64,000 nt of DNA. Source: Klenkia soli. GTDB taxonomy: Bacteria; Actinomycetota; Actinomycetes; Mycobacteriales; Geodermatophilaceae. This document shows, in pieces, positions 36,054-49,454 of the stretch. The DNA lies in NCBI RefSeq assembly GCF_900103975.1, contig NZ_FNIR01000001.1:372001-436000 (forward strand), given 5' to 3'. The notes under the pieces are model-generated. The model made no database searches. It was given only the letters and a program-made list of their open reading frames with translations, and had not been told where the DNA came from. Position 1 is the first letter of the stretch, and every line of letters starts with the position of its first letter. Both the position numbers and the translations under genes were made by a program.

Positions 36054-37616
36054 TCACTCCCACTCGATGGTGCCCGGGGGCTTGCTCGTCACGTCCAGGG
36101 TCACGCGGTTGACCTCGGCCACCTCGTTGGTGATCCGGGTCGAGATCCTCGCCAGCACGTCGTAGGGCAGCCGGGTCCAGTCCGCGGTCATCGCGTCCTC
36201 GCTGGAGACCGGGCGCAGCACCACCGGGTGGCCGTAGGTGCGGCCGTCGCCCTGCACGCCGACCGACCGGACGTCGGCCAGCAGCACCACGGGGCACTGC
36301 CAGATCTCCCGGTCCAGGCCGGCGGCGGTGAGCTCGGCGCGGGCGATGGCGTCGGCCTTGCGCAGCGTGTCCAGCCGCTCGGCGGTCACCTCGCCCACGA
36401 TGCGGATGCCCAGGCCCGGCCCCGGGAACGGCTGGCGCCACACGAGCGACTCGGGCAGGCCCAGCTGCAGGCCGACCTCGCGCACCTCGTCCTTGAACAG
36501 CGTGCGCAGCGGCTCGACGAGGGTGAAAGTCAGGTCCTCGGGCAGCCCGCCCACGTTGTGGTGGCTCTTGATGTTCGCCGTGCCGGTGCCGCCGCCGGAC
36601 TCGACGACGTCGGGGTAGAGCGTCCCCTGCACCAGGAACTCGACGGTCTCGCCGTGCGCCTGGGCGTCGGCGACGACGTCGGTGGCGGCGGTCTCGAAGA
36701 CCCGGATGAACTCCCGGCCGATGATCTTGCGCTTCTGCTCGGGGTCGCGCACCCCGGCCAGCGCGGTGAGGAACTGCTCACGGGCATCCACCACCCGCAG
36801 GTCGGCGCCGGTGACGGCGACGAAGTCGCGCTCGATCTGCTCGGTCTCGCCCTCGCGCATCAGGCCGTGGTCGACGTAGACGCACGTGAGCTTGTCGCCG
36901 ATCGCCCGCTGCACGAGTGCCGCGGCCACCGCGGAGTCGACCCCGCCGGACAGCGCGCACAACGCCCGCTTGTCGCCGATCCGGGCGCGGATCGCCTCGA
37001 CCTGCTCCTCGACGACGTTGGCCATCGTCCAGGTCTTCTCCAGGCCGGCGATGTCGAACAGGAAGTGCTCGAGCACCGTCTGCCCGTGCGCGGTGTGCTT
37101 CACCTCGGGGTGGAACTGCACACCGGCCAACCGGCGGTCGACGTCCTCGAAGGCCGCGACGGGGGCGCCGGTGGAGGTGGCGGTGACGGTGAACCCGGGC
37201 GGGGCCGCGGAGACGGCGTCGCCGTGGCTCATCCACACCGACTGCTCCACCGGCGTCTCGCCGAACAGCCGGTTCTCGGTGGTGACGGTCAGCGGGGTGC
37301 CGCCGTACTCGCGGTCGCCGGTGTGCGCGACCGTGCCGCCGAGCGACTGCGCCATGGCCTGGAAGCCGTAGCAGATGCCGAAGGCGGGCACCCCGGCCTC
37401 GAACAGCGCCGGGTCGACCTGCGGGGCCCCCTCGGCGTAGACCGACGACGGCCCGCCGGACAGCACGATGGCCGCCGGCTTGCGGGCCAGCACCTCGGCC
37501 ACGGGGACGTCGGAGCCCACGAGCTCGGAGTAGACCCCGGCCTCGCGGATGCGGCGGGCGATCAGCTGCGCGTACTGCGCGCCGAAGTCGACGACCAGGA
37601 CGGTCGGGAAGTCCAC
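36054..37616 (-). CDS. guaA: GMP synthase (glutamine-hydrolysing)
   Basis: A 520-residue two-domain enzyme. The class I glutaminase domain has nucleophile C82 in FGICYGFQ and His/Glu in FHPEVKH (H169, E171). The ATP-pyrophosphatase domain begins with SGGVDS (about 223-228) and the C-terminal dimerisation domain ends with [17 protein letters not shown]. It converts XMP to GMP. GTG 37616 starts two bases after the guaB3 stop. Together with guaB3 and guaB it forms the GMP branch operon. Confidence 0.97.
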   Translation of the reverse strand: MDFPTVLVVDFGAQYAQLIARRIREAGVYSELVGSDVPVAEVLARKPAAIVLSGGPSSVYAEGAPQVDPALFEAGVPAFGICYGFQAMAQSLGGTVAHTGDREYGGTPLTVTTENRLFGETPVEQSVWMSHGDAVSAAPPGFTVTATSTGAPVAAFEDVDRRLAGVQFHPEVKHTAHGQTVLEHFLFDIAGLEKTWTMANVVEEQVEAIRARIGDKRALCALSGGVDSAVAAALVQRAIGDKLTCVYVDHGLMREGETEQIERDFVAVTGADLRVVDAREQFLTALAGVRDPEQKRKIIGREFIRVFETAATDVVADAQAHGETVEFLVQGTLYPDVVESGGGTGTANIKSHHNVGGLPEDLTFTLVEPLRTLFKDEVREVGLQLGLPESLVWRQPFPGPGLGIRIVGEVTAERLDTLRKADAIARAELTAAGLDREIWQCPVVLLADVRSVGVQGDGRTYGHPVVLRPVSSEDAMTADWTRLPYDVLARISTRITNEVAEVNRVTLDVTSKPPGTIEWE

Positions 37617-37618
37617 CC

Positions 37619-38746
37619 TCAACCCCCGATGACCAGGTCGACCCGCTGGAACTCCTTGAGGTCCCGGTAGCCGGTCTTGGCCATCGTGCGGGCCAGCGCG
37701 CCGAACAGGTTGGTGCGCCCGTCGGCCTCGACCGCGGGGCCGTTCAGCACCTGCTCCAGCGGAGCGGTGACGCCCACCGGACCCGACACCTCGCCGCGGG
37801 GCAGGCGGGGGTGCGCGGCGACGGAGTCCCACCAGGCACCACCGGCCGGGGCCTCGGCCGCCGAGCGCAGCGGCTCGCCCAGCTGGACGGCGTCGGCACC
37901 GCAGGCCAGCGCCCGGGCGATCGCGCCGGAGGTCTCGATGCGCCCGTTGGCGATGACGTGCACGTACCGGCCACCGGTCTCGTCGAGGTAGTCGCGGCGG
38001 GCTGCGGCGGCGTCGGCGATGGCGGTGGCCAGCGGCACCCGCACGCCCATGACGGCGTCGCCGGTGGAGGCGCTGTCGGCCCCGATGCCGACGATCACCC
38101 CGGCCGCGCCGGTGCGCATGAGGTGCAGGGTGGTCTGGTAGTCGGCGGCACCGCCCACGATCACCGGCACGTCGAGGTCGGCGATGAACTCCTTGAGGTT
38201 CAGGGAGTCGTCCTGGGTGGTGACGTGCTCGGCCGAGACGATGGTGCCCTGGATGACCAGCAGGTCGACCCCGGCCGCGAGCACCGCCGGGGCGTAGGCC
38301 TCGGTGTGCTGCGGGCTGATCCGCACCGCGGAGGTGACGCCGGAGTCGCGCAGCTCCTTGACCCGGGCGGTGATCAGGTCGGTCTTCACCGGCTCGCGGT
38401 AGAGCCGCTGCAGCAGGGCCGTCGAGGACTCCCCCGACGCCGCGGCCTCGCGCAGCTGGGCGTAGACGTCGGCCGGGTCGTGGTAGCGGGTCCACAGGCC
38501 CTCGGCGTTGAGCACGCCCAGCCCGCCGGCCTGCCCGACGGCGACGGCGGTGGCCGGGCTCATCACGGCGTCCGAGGCACTGGCGACCAGCGGGATCCCG
38601 AAGCGGAAGGCGTCGATCTGCCACGCCGTGGAGACGTCGTCGACGTCCCGGGTGCGACGGCTGGGCACGATGGAGACCTCGTCGAGGTCGTAGCCGCGGC
38701 GGGCGAAGCGGTTCAGCCCGATCTCGACGTTGTCACGCACTGGCAC
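37619..38746 (-). CDS. guaB3: GuaB3 family IMP dehydrogenase-related protein
   Basis: A 375-residue TIM-barrel protein of the actinobacterial GuaB3 family. It starts [20 protein letters not shown], lacks CBS domains and lacks the catalytic GSICTTR loop of IMPDH. The family was long without a function; a cyanobacterial member was reported as a GMP reductase. Its gene sits between guaB and guaA, with 6 bases to guaB and 2 to guaA. Confidence 0.93.
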   Translation of the reverse strand: MPVRDNVEIGLNRFARRGYDLDEVSIVPSRRTRDVDDVSTAWQIDAFRFGIPLVASASDAVMSPATAVAVGQAGGLGVLNAEGLWTRYHDPADVYAQLREAAASGESSTALLQRLYREPVKTDLITARVKELRDSGVTSAVRISPQHTEAYAPAVLAAGVDLLVIQGTIVSAEHVTTQDDSLNLKEFIADLDVPVIVGGAADYQTTLHLMRTGAAGVIVGIGADSASTGDAVMGVRVPLATAIADAAAARRDYLDETGGRYVHVIANGRIETSGAIARALACGADAVQLGEPLRSAAEAPAGGAWWDSVAAHPRLPRGEVSGPVGVTAPLEQVLNGPAVEADGRTNLFGALARTMAKTGYRDLKEFQRVDLVIGG

Positions 38747-38752
38747 TGCTGG

Positions 38753-40402
<1,650 letters not shown>

Positions 40403-40403
40403 T

Positions 40404-40409
40404 TAGCCT
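40404..40409 (+). promoter_or_regulatory. inferred -10 box of a leaderless DUF5319 transcript
   Basis: TAGCCT ends six bases before GTG 40416, the usual spacing when the transcript starts at the start codon. Confidence 0.6.
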
Positions 40410-40415
40410 CGACCG

Positions 40416-40814
40416 GTGACCTCGTGGGACGACGCGTTCGGCGCCGACGGCAACGACGACGCGCCGCCGCCGCCTCCGCTGACCATGGAGGAGCGGGCCG
40501 GAGTCCTCGACGACCTGGCCGAGCTCGAGGTGTTCCGCACGCTGCTCGAGCACACCGGGGTCAAGGGCATCGTCGTCGACTGCCCCGACTGCGACGAGGA
40601 GCACCACGTCGACTGGGCGCTCATGCAGGCCAACCTGCGGCAGTTGCTCGACGAGGGCCAGACCGGCCGGCACGAGCCCCCCTTCGACCCCGACCCCGAC
40701 GACTACGTCAGCTGGGACTACGCCAGCGGCTACGCCGACGGTGCGGCGGCCCGGGCCGCCGCCGACGAACCCGGCGAGGGCCGCACGCCGGGGCGCCACG
40801 CCCGCGAGGACTGA
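40416..40814 (+). CDS. DUF5319 domain-containing protein
   Basis: A 132-residue acidic protein. It has CPDCDEEHHVDW, a CxxC/HxH metal-binding pattern (about residues 51-62), and an acidic tail with FDPDPDDYVSWDYASGYADG. The same family gene (Rv3412) lies beside guaB2 in M. tuberculosis. The function is unknown. The transcript is probably leaderless. The 3' end is 12 bases from the convergent glycosyltransferase. Confidence 0.88.
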   Translation: MTSWDDAFGADGNDDAPPPPPLTMEERAGVLDDLAELEVFRTLLEHTGVKGIVVDCPDCDEEHHVDWALMQANLRQLLDEGQTGRHEPPFDPDPDDYVSWDYASGYADGAAARAAADEPGEGRTPGRHARED

Positions 40815-40826
40815 GCACCCCGGCGG

Positions 40827-41951
40827 TCAGCCGGTGACCGCTGTCCGCTCCCTGGGCCGGTACACCACGAGGGCGTGGAAGACGAAGCGCGCGACGAAGG
40901 CGACCGCCAGGGTCACCGCCGTGGCGATCGCGCTGGTGAGGACCCCGTGCTCGACGAGCCACCAGGCGATCGAGATGCGGATGGCGCTCTCGACGTTGTT
41001 GAAGGCGAACGAGCGCAGGAAGCGGTGCCGGGTCCCGTCCGCGTGCGCCACGAGGTCGGCGAAGACCCACCGCTCCTGGAGCAGGAAGTTGCCGACCATG
41101 GTGGCCTCGGCCGCCACCACGGCCGCGACGAGGAACGGCGCCCCCCACCAGACCAGCAGCGACACGATCGCGACGTTCACGACCGCCCCGAGGGCCCCGA
41201 TGGCCGCGAAGCCCGACATCCGGCCGAACCGCAGGTCGGTCAGCTGCCAGGCGAACCACAGACCCTGCCGGAGCGAGGCCTTGGAGTTCCCGCCGGTCCG
41301 TTCCCCGAAGGTGAACCCGACCTCCCGCACCGAGCGCTGACGGCGCACCAGGATCTCCAGGAGGATCTTGAACCCGCGTGGTCGGAGCTCCGCCAGGTCC
41401 ACGGCCCGGCGGTCGAGGGCGAAGAAGCCCGTCATCGGGTCCGTGCACTCGCGCAACCGGTTCGGGAACATGGCCTTGGACACGAGCGTGGTCGCGCGGG
41501 ACACCCCGTGCCGCAGCCACCCCGACAGCCCTGCCGCCTCCCCGCCGGCGGCGTAGCGGGAGGCGATGGACACGTCGACGCCCTCGAGCGCGGCCAGCAG
41601 CCCCGGCACCGCCTCCGGGGGGTGCTGCAGGTCGCCGTCCATGACGACGCACCGGTCCCCGCGGGCCGCCCCGAGCCCGGCGACGACGGCCCCGGACAGC
41701 CCGCCCACCGGCTGCGACCGGTGGAGGACCACCACCTGCGACCGCAGGGACCCGGCCACCTCCTCGGCGATGTCCGCCGTCGCGTCCGTCGAGTCGTCGA
41801 CGACGACCAGCTCGGTCGTGGCCCCGCCGACGGCGCGGTCCAGCCGCACCAGGAGCTCGGCGATGTTGGCCGCCTCGTTGTAGGTCGGCACGACCACGCT
41901 GAGGTCGACGCGGTCGACGGCGCGGTCGGCCGCGGTCTCAGCCGCAGTCAT
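40827..41951 (-). CDS. family 2 glycosyltransferase fused to a GtrA-like membrane domain
   Basis: A 374-residue protein. Residues ~17-240 are a GT2 (dolichol-phosphate mannosyltransferase-like) domain: VVVPTYNEAANI, VVDDSTDAT, VMDGDLQHPPE. Residues ~250-365 are a GtrA domain of four membrane helices ending RFVFHALVVYRP. Such enzymes make polyprenyl-phosphate sugars and flip or present them at the membrane. The upstream GT39-like gene overlaps by 14 bases and could use the lipid-linked sugar as donor. ATG 41951. Confidence 0.88.
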   Translation of the reverse strand: MTAAETAADRAVDRVDLSVVVPTYNEAANIAELLVRLDRAVGGATTELVVVDDSTDATADIAEEVAGSLRSQVVVLHRSQPVGGLSGAVVAGLGAARGDRCVVMDGDLQHPPEAVPGLLAALEGVDVSIASRYAAGGEAAGLSGWLRHGVSRATTLVSKAMFPNRLRECTDPMTGFFALDRRAVDLAELRPRGFKILLEILVRRQRSVREVGFTFGERTGGNSKASLRQGLWFAWQLTDLRFGRMSGFAAIGALGAVVNVAIVSLLVWWGAPFLVAAVVAAEATMVGNFLLQERWVFADLVAHADGTRHRFLRSFAFNNVESAIRISIAWWLVEHGVLTSAIATAVTLAVAFVARFVFHALVVYRPRERTAVTG

Positions 41952-43404
41952 AGGTCGTCCCCGTCCAGCGTCGTTCCTCGAGGCTCCCGCCGGCCCGGCA
42001 CCCGGCCGCGGCGAGCAACGCCTCGGCCTCGCGGCGGTGCGCGTCGTCGGGGTCGGAGGCCACGTAGACCACGACCCGTCCCGCGAGCGCGAGGTCCTCG
42101 ATCGGCCGCTGCACCCCCCACAACGTCCCGGACCCCCGCCAGGGGCCGGCCGCCGCCAGGTCGGTGATCCCGGTGAAGCGGTCGGGGTAGGCGATCGCGA
42201 CGCCGCGCGCCTCGTCGGTGGCGAACAGCACCGAGGTGGCGCCCGGTGCCAGGTCGGCCAGCGCCCGGTAGTCGTCGGCGTTCTTGCTCGCGACCCCGGC
42301 CTGCGCGACCAGGCCCACGGCGGCGGCGGCGACCGCCACGGCGCCGACCGCGGCCCGGACCCGCACCGGGCCGCGGAGCGCGGTGAGGCCCAGGCCGACC
42401 AGCCAGCACGCCCCGGGCGCGGCGTAGGCCACGTAGCGCTCCTGGTACAGCTGGACCCCCGCGAGCACGGGCAGGGCCAGGACCAGGGTGGGTACGACCA
42501 CCCAGGCCACCGCCGTGTCGACGGCGAACCGTCGGCCGCTGCGGGCACGGAGAGCCGCGACGGCCAGGGCGGCCACGACGAGGGCCAGCACGGCGGCGGC
42601 GGCGAGCTGGACGACGCCGGAGTCGGCCCGCAGGCCCATGAACAGCTGCCCCAGCCCGACCAGGTAGCCCAGCTCCACCGGCCCGATCTGGATCCAGGAC
42701 ACCTGCCCGACCTGCGCCTGGGTGGCCACGACGAAGGGCAGCACGGCGGCCACCGCCACCGCGACGGCGACGGCGGTGGGCCGCAGCCGGTCGGCGGCGC
42801 GGCCGGCGACCAGGTACGGGACCACCATGAGGACGGCCATGACGTGCACCAGCACGGAGAGGACGACGAGCACGGTGAACAGCACCCACCACCGCCGCTG
42901 CCGTCGGCGCAGCGCCCGGTGGAGGGCCCAGACCGCCCAGACGACGAGGGCCACGACGAGCACGTAGCTGCGGGCCTCGATGCCGGTCCAGGACAACCCC
43001 GGGAGCAGGACGAACGCGACGCCCGCCACCGCGGCGACCCGGCCCCCCGACACCTCGCGCACCAGCAGGACGAACCCGACGCAGGCCACCGCGAGGGCGA
43101 TGGCCGACGGCGTGCGCAGGGCGACCTCGGACGTGCCGGCCACCGCCGCCCACGGGCGGAGCAGCAGGTAGTACAGGCCGTGGACCAGGTCGATGTGCTG
43201 CAGCGTGTCCAGCATCTGGGCGGGGCTGCGCTGCACCATCGAGACGGTCGCGGCCTCGTCGAGCCAGAACGAGGGTCGTGCGATGCGGACGGCGGAGACC
43301 ACCAGCGATGCCGTCGCCAGGGCCACGGGCAGGAACCACCCGCTGCGGACGAGGCCGGGCAGACCGGGCCGGGTGGTGACCGACGCGCCGGGGGCAGTCG
43401 TCAT
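41938..43404 (-). CDS. GT39-like (ArnT/PMT-type) membrane glycosyltransferase
   Basis: A 488-residue polytopic protein with about 11 membrane segments. The acidic motif FWLDEAATV (about 47-55) in the first periplasmic loop is the catalytic signature of polyprenol-phosphate-sugar-dependent mannosyl/arabinosyl transferases. A C-terminal soluble part of ~100 residues follows. It probably transfers a sugar from the lipid carrier made by the overlapping GT2-GtrA gene onto a cell-surface acceptor. ATG 43404. Confidence 0.85.
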   Translation of the reverse strand: MTTAPGASVTTRPGLPGLVRSGWFLPVALATASLVVSAVRIARPSFWLDEAATVSMVQRSPAQMLDTLQHIDLVHGLYYLLLRPWAAVAGTSEVALRTPSAIALAVACVGFVLLVREVSGGRVAAVAGVAFVLLPGLSWTGIEARSYVLVVALVVWAVWALHRALRRRQRRWWVLFTVLVVLSVLVHVMAVLMVVPYLVAGRAADRLRPTAVAVAVAVAAVLPFVVATQAQVGQVSWIQIGPVELGYLVGLGQLFMGLRADSGVVQLAAAAVLALVVAALAVAALRARSGRRFAVDTAVAWVVVPTLVLALPVLAGVQLYQERYVAYAAPGACWLVGLGLTALRGPVRVRAAVGAVAVAAAAVGLVAQAGVASKNADDYRALADLAPGATSVLFATDEARGVAIAYPDRFTGITDLAAAGPWRGSGTLWGVQRPIEDLALAGRVVVYVASDPDDAHRREAEALLAAAGCRAGGSLEERRWTGTTYDCG

Positions 43405-43447
43405 GGGTGGCGGCTCCGTCGTGCGGTGGGTGCGGCGGGTGCCGGCG

Positions 43448-44203
43448 TCAGGACATCATGCCGCGACGGAAGCCGGTGGCCACCGCCTCGGCGCGGTCCT
43501 TGGCACCGAGCTTGCGGAACAGCCGACGGGCGTGGGTCTTGATGGTGTCCTCGGACAGGTAGAGCTCGCGGCCGATCTGGGCGTTGGACTTGCCCTGGCT
43601 CATGCCGGTGAGCACCTGCATCTCGCGCACGGACAGCGAGACCGCGGGGACGTCGACCCGGACGGCGGCGCGCACCGTCGTGGGTGCGGCGGACGCCAGG
43701 GCGCTCGACCCGCTCCAGGCCGGGGCCGAGGAGGCGCCGACGGTGGACAGCGGGCCGGTGTGCGGCGCCCGGCCGGGCTCGACCCGCAGACCGGCCCGGG
43801 AGATCCCCAGACCCATCTCGACCGGCGAGGCGTCCCAGCGGAGGTAGCCGCGCGCCCCGAAGGCGACGGCGGCGCGGACGCTGTCGGCGTCGTCGGGGGC
43901 GCCCAGCACGAGCACGGACAGGCCGGGGTGGTTGCGCAGCACCTGGGTGGCGACGGCCAGGCCGTTGTCGGTGGCCCGCTGGGTGCCCACGAGCAGGACG
44001 TCGGGCTGCCGGGTGGCCAACCGCGCCTGCAGCGACACGGCATCGCCGACCGCCTCGACCCGGCCCACGAAGGGCAGGGCGACCAGGCGGGAGGCCACGT
44101 CGTCCCGGACCCGGCGGCGCTCGTCGAACACCCAGACGGTGGCACCGCCCATGGTGGCCGTGCCCCCGCCGTTGACCGCGCTGCGCGTCCTGTCGTCGAC
44201 CAC
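43448..44203 (-). CDS. LuxR-family regulator with degenerate receiver domain
   Basis: A 251-residue protein. The N-terminal receiver-like part lacks the phosphorylation site: where response regulators have LLD, it reads PDVLLVGTQ, and the conserved Lys is missing (GYLRWDASP). The acidic pair is reduced to DE in WVFDERRR. The C-terminal LuxR helix-turn-helix is intact (LSVREMQVLTGMSQGKSNAQ, then YLSEDTIKTHARRLFRKLGA). It is therefore probably regulated by ligand binding or level rather than phosphorylation. GTG 44203 has AGGAG five bases upstream. It is divergent from the whiB gene across 276 bases. Confidence 0.85.
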   Translation of the reverse strand: MVDDRTRSAVNGGGTATMGGATVWVFDERRRVRDDVASRLVALPFVGRVEAVGDAVSLQARLATRQPDVLLVGTQRATDNGLAVATQVLRNHPGLSVLVLGAPDDADSVRAAVAFGARGYLRWDASPVEMGLGISRAGLRVEPGRAPHTGPLSTVGASSAPAWSGSSALASAAPTTVRAAVRVDVPAVSLSVREMQVLTGMSQGKSNAQIGRELYLSEDTIKTHARRLFRKLGAKDRAEAVATGFRRGMMS

Positions 44204-44352
44204 GTCTGCTCCTGTCCTCACCCGGGTGCACCCGATCGGGGCTCCCGTGTCCCTCGACCGGTGGTCGACGGACCCACGACCCACCTTGAGCGCCCGGGGC
44301 GGCGCTGCCCAGCGGGTGTCACCCCGGGGGGTGAGGTGCCGGTCGGGCGGGC

Positions 44353-44370
44353 CCGGATGCACACATCCGG
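44353..44370. promoter_or_regulatory. palindrome in the luxR-whiB divergent region
   Basis: CCGGATG-CACA-CATCCGG (44353-44370) is a perfect 7-base-arm palindrome about 110 bases before the whiB start. It may be an operator for the adjacent LuxR regulator. The rest of the 276-base region shows no gene. Confidence 0.45.
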
Positions 44371-44479
44371 CGATCCCGCAGAAGAAGGACGCGCAGGGTG
44401 GTTTGACCGTGATCACCACCGGGCAGTTGCTCGGAGCGCCGGGCAGCACCCCGGTCGCCCGAGCTCAGGAGGACCACGC

Positions 44480-44779
44480 ATGGCTGACATCCGCCGTCTC
44501 CCCACCCCCGTCGCCGAGGTGTGGGACTGGCAACTGCACGGCTCCTGCCGTGGCGAGTCCACCTCCCTGTTCTTCCACCCCGACGGCGAGCGCGGCCCGG
44601 CCCGGGCCCGGCGCCAGGCCGCCGCCAAGGCCGTCTGCGGCACCTGCCCCGTGATCGACGCCTGCCTCAAGCACGCCCTCAGCGTCCGCGAGCCCTACGG
44701 CGTGTGGGGCGGCATGAGCGAGGAGGAGCGCACCCGGCTGATCGCCGCGGAGAACTCCCCGGTGCGCGTCGGCGTCTGA
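44480..44779 (+). CDS. whiB3: WhiB-family iron-sulfur transcription factor (WhiB3/WblA-like)
   Basis: A 99-residue WhiB protein. Four cysteines C23, C53, C56 and C62 (GSCRGE; CGTCPVIDAC) ligate a 4Fe-4S cluster, and the turn EPYGVWGGMS is the family signature. The FFHPDGERGPAR stretch and the position beside groEL1/groES match WhiB3 of M. tuberculosis (Rv3416) and WblA of Streptomyces. These sense redox/NO and act with the housekeeping sigma factor. AGGAGG precedes ATG 44480. Transcription ends at 44817-44858. Confidence 0.88.
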   Translation: MADIRRLPTPVAEVWDWQLHGSCRGESTSLFFHPDGERGPARARRQAAAKAVCGTCPVIDACLKHALSVREPYGVWGGMSEEERTRLIAAENSPVRVGV

Positions 44780-44816
44780 GCCACCCGGAGGCGCCCGCAT
44801 CGCCTCCCCACGAACC

Positions 44817-44858
44817 ACGAAGGGCCGGTCGACCACGGATGGTCGACCGGCCCTTCGT
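44817..44858. terminator. bidirectional hairpin between whiB3 and groEL
   Basis: Perfect 19-base arms (44817-44835 and 44840-44858) around CGGA form a strong hairpin between the convergent genes. Confidence 0.88.
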
Positions 44859-44867
44859 CGTGCTACC

Positions 44868-46616
<1,749 letters not shown>

Positions 46617-46925
46617 TCACTTGACGACGACGGCCAGCAGGTCGCGGGCCGAGAGCACGAGGTAGTCCTCGCCGGCGTAGCGCACCTCGGTGCCGCCGTA
46701 CTTCGAGTAGACGACGACGTCGCCCACGTTGACGTCCAGGGGGACGCGGTTGCCGTTGTCGTCGATGCGGCCGGGGCCGACGGCGATGACGGTGCCCTCC
46801 TGGGGCTTCTCCTTGGCCGTGTCCGGGATGACCAGACCGGAGGCGGTGGTGGTCTCGGCCTCGTTGGCCTGGACGACGACGCGGTCCTCGAGCGGCTTGA
46901 TGCTGACCTTGGTGGCGGTGGTCAC
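46617..46925 (-). CDS. groES: co-chaperonin GroES
   Basis: A 102-residue Hsp10. [20 protein letters not shown] contains the mobile-loop start, followed by [20 protein letters not shown] split over ~29-49 and [20 protein letters not shown] split near the end. It caps the GroEL ring. It is the first gene of the groES-groEL1 unit, with a CIRCE element about 105 bases upstream. Confidence 0.97.
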   Translation of the reverse strand: MTTATKVSIKPLEDRVVVQANEAETTTASGLVIPDTAKEKPQEGTVIAVGPGRIDDNGNRVPLDVNVGDVVVYSKYGGTEVRYAGEDYLVLSARDLLAVVVK

Positions 46926-47028
46926 GTGGTGACTCCCCCTTCTCGTCCGACGAGCAGTGGATGGTGCTGACGCTGTGGCACGGGGGCCGGGGTCTGCCGT
47001 CGCGGGGGTCAGGCCCGGCCCGTGTCGG

Positions 47029-47055
47029 TTGGCACTCTACCCATGCGAGTGCCAG
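47029..47055. promoter_or_regulatory. CIRCE element (HrcA operator) upstream of groES
   Basis: TTGGCACTC-N9-GAGTGCCAG (47029-47037, 47047-47055) matches the CIRCE consensus TTAGCACTC-N9-GAGTGCTAA, with the conserved 9-base spacer. HrcA represses groES-groEL from it until heat shock. It lies 104 bases before groES and 49 before the divergent methyltransferase gene, so both may respond. Confidence 0.92.
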
Positions 47056-47103
47056 CCGCTCAAGCGGGTCGCCCACCGCTCACGCCGGAGGGTGGGCCAG
47101 GCT

Positions 47104-48333
47104 GTGCCGGTGCCGTCCGAGGTCGAGCAGTCCGCCGACGAGACCGTGCGCCAGCTGCGCGCCCTCGCCACCCCCGAGGGCACGGCGGCGTTGACCCGGG
47201 CCGGTCGGCTGCTGGCCGAGCGCACCGACGTGGTCACCGCGCTGTCCCGGCTGCGCGCCGAGTTCGGCGCCGAGGTCGGCGGCCCGGCGTGGGGGGTGGC
47301 CCGGCAGCGGGAGAAGGCCCGGCCAGCCTTCGGCGCCGACGCCGACCGGATGCTGTTCACCGGCGACACCCTCGAGCAGGCCGGGCGCCCCGAGCTCGCC
47401 GCCCGCCGCGCAGCGCGGCTGCTGGCCGACGGGCCCGCCGACGCCGTCGACCTGGGGTGCGCGGGGGGCACCGACACCATCGCGCTGGCCCGGGCCGGGG
47501 CCGCCGTCCTCGCCGTCGACCGCGACCCGGTGGCCCGCGAGCTGACCGCGCACAACGTCGCCGCCCTCGGGCTCACCGCGCAGGTGGTCGACGGCGACGT
47601 GGTGGACCTGGTGGCCGCGGCGTCCGAGGGGCGGGTCGCCGGGTGCCCGGTCGCCGTCCTGGACCCGGCCCGGCGGGCGGGGGGCCGCCGCATCCTGGAC
47701 CCCGACGGGTGGTCCCCGCCGTGGGCGACGGTGACCACGCTGCTGGACCGGGTGCCGCGCAGCGTCGTGAAGGTGGCCCCCGGTCTGGACCACGACCGGG
47801 TGCCGGCCGGCGTCGAGGCCGAGTGGGTGTCGGTCGGCGGGTCGATCGTCGAGGCGCTGCTGTGGGGCCGCGGGCTGTCCGCGACGTGGCGGCGGGCGAC
47901 CGTCGTCCGGGCGGGGGTCGTCCACGAGCTGACCGCCGACGCCGACCCCGGCCGGGCACCCGTCGCCGCCCCGCGGGGGTGGTTGCACGAGCCCGACCCG
48001 GCCGTGATCCGGTCCGGCCTGGTCGCCACGGTGGCCGCGCAGCTCGGGGCCACCCTGGTCGACGGGCAGATCGCCTACCTGACCTCCGACGGCCCGGTCG
48101 AGTCCCCGTGGGTCAGTTCCTACCGGATCACCGACGTGCTGCCGTTCTCGGTGAAGCGGCTCAAGGGGTTGCTGCGCGAGCGCGGCGTCGGCCGGGTGGT
48201 GGTGAAGAAGCGCGGCTCGGCGGTGGAGCCGGAGGCCCTGGTCAAGCAGCTGCGCGGCAAGGGCGAGGGCCGCGCGGTCGTCGTCGTGACCCGGGTGGCC
48301 GACGTCCCCACCGTCCTGCTCTGCGAGGGGTGA
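47104..48333 (+). CDS. SAM-dependent methyltransferase with THUMP-like domain
   Basis: A ~409-residue protein with a class I SAM-binding fold: VDLGCAGGTDTIALARAG (about 117-134) is motif I and AVLDPARRAGGRRI the motif IV region. The C-terminal ~100 residues (PFSVKRLKGLLRERGVGRVV, then KKRGSAVEPEALVKQLRG) match the THUMP-like domain of actinobacteria, suggesting an RNA substrate. The start is uncertain between GTG 47092, 47104 and 47110; 47104 is placed best after GGAGGG. The reaction is not known. Confidence 0.82.
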   Translation: MPVPSEVEQSADETVRQLRALATPEGTAALTRAGRLLAERTDVVTALSRLRAEFGAEVGGPAWGVARQREKARPAFGADADRMLFTGDTLEQAGRPELAARRAARLLADGPADAVDLGCAGGTDTIALARAGAAVLAVDRDPVARELTAHNVAALGLTAQVVDGDVVDLVAAASEGRVAGCPVAVLDPARRAGGRRILDPDGWSPPWATVTTLLDRVPRSVVKVAPGLDHDRVPAGVEAEWVSVGGSIVEALLWGRGLSATWRRATVVRAGVVHELTADADPGRAPVAAPRGWLHEPDPAVIRSGLVATVAAQLGATLVDGQIAYLTSDGPVESPWVSSYRITDVLPFSVKRLKGLLRERGVGRVVVKKRGSAVEPEALVKQLRGKGEGRAVVVVTRVADVPTVLLCEG

Positions 48334-48419
48334 GTGCGCAGCTCCGGTGGCGGTGCCGGCCCGGTCGCAGGGCCCCGCGGCGTGCGGAGCACGACGTGGG
48401 GGGCGATCGGGTCCTTCTC

Positions 48420-49454
48420 CTAGGCGGACACCACGGTGATCGGCAGGGAGCTGTCGGCACCCAGGTCCGGGGACGACGGCGCGACGCCGGCCTCGACCAG
48501 CCGCGACCCCAGGGCCGCGACCATCGCGCCGTTGTCGGTGCACAGCCGACGGCTGGGCACCCGCAGCACGATGCCGGCGGCGTCGCAGCGCTCCTGGGCG
48601 ACCGCGCGCAACCGCGAGTTGGCCGCCACTCCCCCGCCGATCACGAGGTGGTCGACGCCGTGGTCGCGGCAGGCCCGCACGGCCTTCGCGGTGAGGACGT
48701 CGACCACGGCCTCCTGGAAGCTCGCGGCGACGTCGGGCACCGACACGGCGACCCCGTCGCGCTGCTGCGCCTCGACCCACCGGGCGACCGCCGTCTTCAG
48801 GCCGGAGAACGAGAAGTCGTAGGCGGCGTCCCGGGGCCCGGTCAGCCCGCGCGGGAAGGCGATCGCCCGCGGGTCGCCGGCCAGGGCCTCGCGGTCGATC
48901 GGCGGCCCGCCCGGGAACGGCAGGTCGAGCACGCGGGCGACCTTGTCGAAGGCCTCGCCGGCCGCGTCGTCGATGGTCTGGCCCAGCGGCTGCACGTCCT
49001 GGGCCAGGTCGGGCACCAGCAGGATCGAGCTGTGCCCGCCGCTGACCAGCATCGCGATGCTGGGCTCGGCCAGCCGGCCGTGCTCGAGCTCGTCGACGGC
49101 CACGTGCGCGGCCAGGTGGTTCACCCCGTACAGCGGCACACCGAGGGCCAGCGCGTACGCCTTGGCCGCCGCGACCCCGACCAGCAGCGCACCGGTGAGT
49201 CCGGGCCCGCTGGTCACCGCGACGGCGTCGACGTCGGTGAGCGCGACCCCGGCGTCGGCCAGCGCCCGGTGCACGGTCGGGACCATGGCCTCCAGGTGCG
49301 CCCGCGAGGCGATCTCGGGGACGACGCCGCCGAACCGCTCGTGCTCGGCCATGCTCGTCGCGAGCGCGTCCGACAGGAGCGTCCGGCCCCGCACCAGCCC
49401 GATGCCGGTCTCGTCGCAGCTGGTCTCGAACCCCAGCACCAGTGCCTCAGCCAC
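48420..49454 (-). CDS. tsaD: tRNA N6-adenosine threonylcarbamoyltransferase
   Basis: A 344-residue Kae1/Qri7 family protein. It contains [29 protein letters not shown] (metal-binding His pair), [12 protein letters not shown] and [13 protein letters not shown]. It performs the transfer step of t6A37 synthesis on ANN-decoding tRNAs, with TsaB and TsaE. It ends the minus-strand tsaE-tsaB-rimI-tsaD group and overlaps rimI by 8 bases. Confidence 0.96.
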   Translation of the reverse strand: MAEALVLGFETSCDETGIGLVRGRTLLSDALATSMAEHERFGGVVPEIASRAHLEAMVPTVHRALADAGVALTDVDAVAVTSGPGLTGALLVGVAAAKAYALALGVPLYGVNHLAAHVAVDELEHGRLAEPSIAMLVSGGHSSILLVPDLAQDVQPLGQTIDDAAGEAFDKVARVLDLPFPGGPPIDREALAGDPRAIAFPRGLTGPRDAAYDFSFSGLKTAVARWVEAQQRDGVAVSVPDVAASFQEAVVDVLTAKAVRACRDHGVDHLVIGGGVAANSRLRAVAQERCDAAGIVLRVPSRRLCTDNGAMVAALGSRLVEAGVAPSSPDLGADSSLPITVVSA

